Below are positions 23,656-24,290 of a DNA stretch of 24,290 nucleotides, piece after piece (positions within the stretch are counted from its first letter, which is position 1; every line of letters starts with the position of its first letter). A model generated the notes under the pieces. That model made no database searches. It saw only the letters and a list, made by a program, of their open reading frames with translations, and was not told the DNA's origin. This stretch comes from Proteiniphilum sp. Its GTDB lineage: Bacteria > Bacteroidota > Bacteroidia > Bacteroidales > Dysgonomonadaceae. A program made the translations under genes and the position numbers. The stretch is from NCBI GenBank assembly GCA_031255275.1, contig JAIRSV010000101.1:1-24290 (forward strand), written 5' to 3'.

Positions 23656-24017
23656 CGTTCGTCGGGGCGGGTGCTCCCGCCCCTTGCCACTCGGGCGCTC
23701 CCCGAGTTGGTTGTTCCTGCTTCTAAACATCATCACATTGAATTTTTCGTTCGTCGGGGCGGGTGCTCCCGCCCCTTGCCACTCGGGCGTTCCCCAAGCT
23801 AGTTGTTTCCGCTTCTAAACATCATCACATTGAATTTTTCGTTCGTCGGGGCGGGTGCTCCCGCCCCTTGCCACTCGGGCGCTCCCCGAGCTGGTTGTTT
23901 CTGCTTCTAAACATCATCACATTGAATTTTTCGTTCGTCGGGGCGGGTGCTCCCGCCCCTTGCCACTCGGGCGTTCCCCGAGCTGGTTGTTTCCGCTTCT
24001 AAACATCATCACATTGA
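23656..24017 (+). repeat. Tandem array, exact 92-bp period, four dispersed-repeat copies
   Basis: Copies 8-11 of the 57-base repeat begin at 23656, 23748, 23840 and 23932, exactly 92 bases apart. Each is joined by a 35-base linker that includes GCTTCTAAACATCATC and ACATTGAATTTTT. Copy 9 has CAAGCTAGTT at its end; the others have CGAG and TTGGTT or CTGGTT. Frames through the array give repeated GGCSRPLPLGRSPS-type peptides, which I treat as non-coding. Confidence 0.95.
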
Positions 24018-24020
24018 TTT

Positions 24021-24290
24021 GCGAGACTCCAACAACACACTGTTTTTTCTTCTCGCATCGTGCGAGACGCCAACAACACACTGCTTCTTCTTCTCGCACC
24101 GTGCGAGGCTCCAACAACACACTGCTTTTTCTTTCTCGCACCGTGCGAGGCTCCAACAACACACTGCTTTTTCTTCTCGCACCGTGCGAGGCTCCAACAA
24201 CACACTGCTTTTTTCTTCTCGCACCGTGCGAGGCTCCAACAACACACTGCTTTTTCTTCTCGCACCGTGCGAGGCTCCAACAACACACTG
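24021..24290. repeat. 41/42-bp tandem array at the right edge
   Basis: Units start at 24021, 24062, 24103, 24145, 24186, 24228 and 24269 (the last cut by the window end). Each reads GCGAGGCTCCAACAACACAC, then TGC, a T-rich run, and CTCGCACCGT. Length differs only by one T in units 3 and 5. Each junction forms the palindrome CTCGCAC-C-GTGCGAG. There are no unique spacers, so it is not a CRISPR array. Minus-strand frames give ASHGARRKKQCVVG-like repeats and are not credible genes. Confidence 0.95.

Noticed and set aside
23479..24002. Several 79- to 107-codon frames across the repeat cluster
   Set aside because: They are translations of the dispersed repeat in different frames; the same peptides arise from every copy, so they are not genes.
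24021..24290. Possible CRISPR array at the right edge
   Set aside because: The whole 41/42-base unit is repeated with no variable spacers, and no cas genes are present.

Overview
The window looks like a chromosomal stretch of a Bacteroidales-type Bacteroidota bacterium, above 50% GC by eye. The evidence is TAnnTTTG promoter -7 boxes instead of sigma70-like ones, a one-protein hybrid two-component regulator (HTCS) beside carbohydrate enzymes, a LytS/LytTR pair, SPII lipoproteins and Bacteroidota-type outer-membrane proteins. A Tannerella/Parabacteroides-like genus would fit, but I cannot fix the genus from sequence alone. No rRNA, tRNA, transposase, integrase or CRISPR array was seen.

Layout. 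(1) 1-2052: a small element with inverted ends, one copy of a dispersed 57-bp repeat, then a minus-strand surface lipoprotein with beta-helix repeats. (2) 2053-9235: a divergent intergenic region, then a plus-strand efflux operon: TetR regulator, TolC-like outer-membrane factor, lipidated periplasmic adaptor, RND pump and a small PII-like protein, closed by a strong terminator. (3) 9238-11187: a membrane-anchored thioredoxin-fold protein lacking CXXC, a small two-helix membrane protein, and a small outer-membrane beta-barrel. (4) 11498-13435: LytS-type histidine kinase and LytTR response regulator. (5) 13436-14619: no convincing gene. It holds 24 units of a 21-bp minisatellite and a large inverted-repeat structure built from the 57-bp repeat. 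(6) 14620-23372: an HTCS regulator, a GH2 glycosidase, a small internally duplicated membrane protein, a GH43 lipoprotein and a lipoprotein-type aldose 1-epimerase, closed by a terminator. (7) 23440-24290: a second cluster of the dispersed repeat, including a 92-bp-period tandem array, that runs into a 41/42-bp tandem array cut by the window edge.

How the genes work together. The efflux genes form a complete tripartite pump under a local TetR regulator. The HTCS probably senses an oligosaccharide in the periplasm and induces the nearby GH2, GH43 and epimerase genes for use of a galactose- and/or arabinose-containing glycan; no SusC/SusD pair lies in the window. The LytS/LytTR pair has no obvious target here.

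The most unusual material is non-coding: a mosaic, hairpin-rich repeat family with ten near-full copies and one hairpin-only copy, sitting at gene 3' ends or in clusters, sharing accessory hairpin modules between two loci 9 kb apart, and accompanied by three different tandem arrays.
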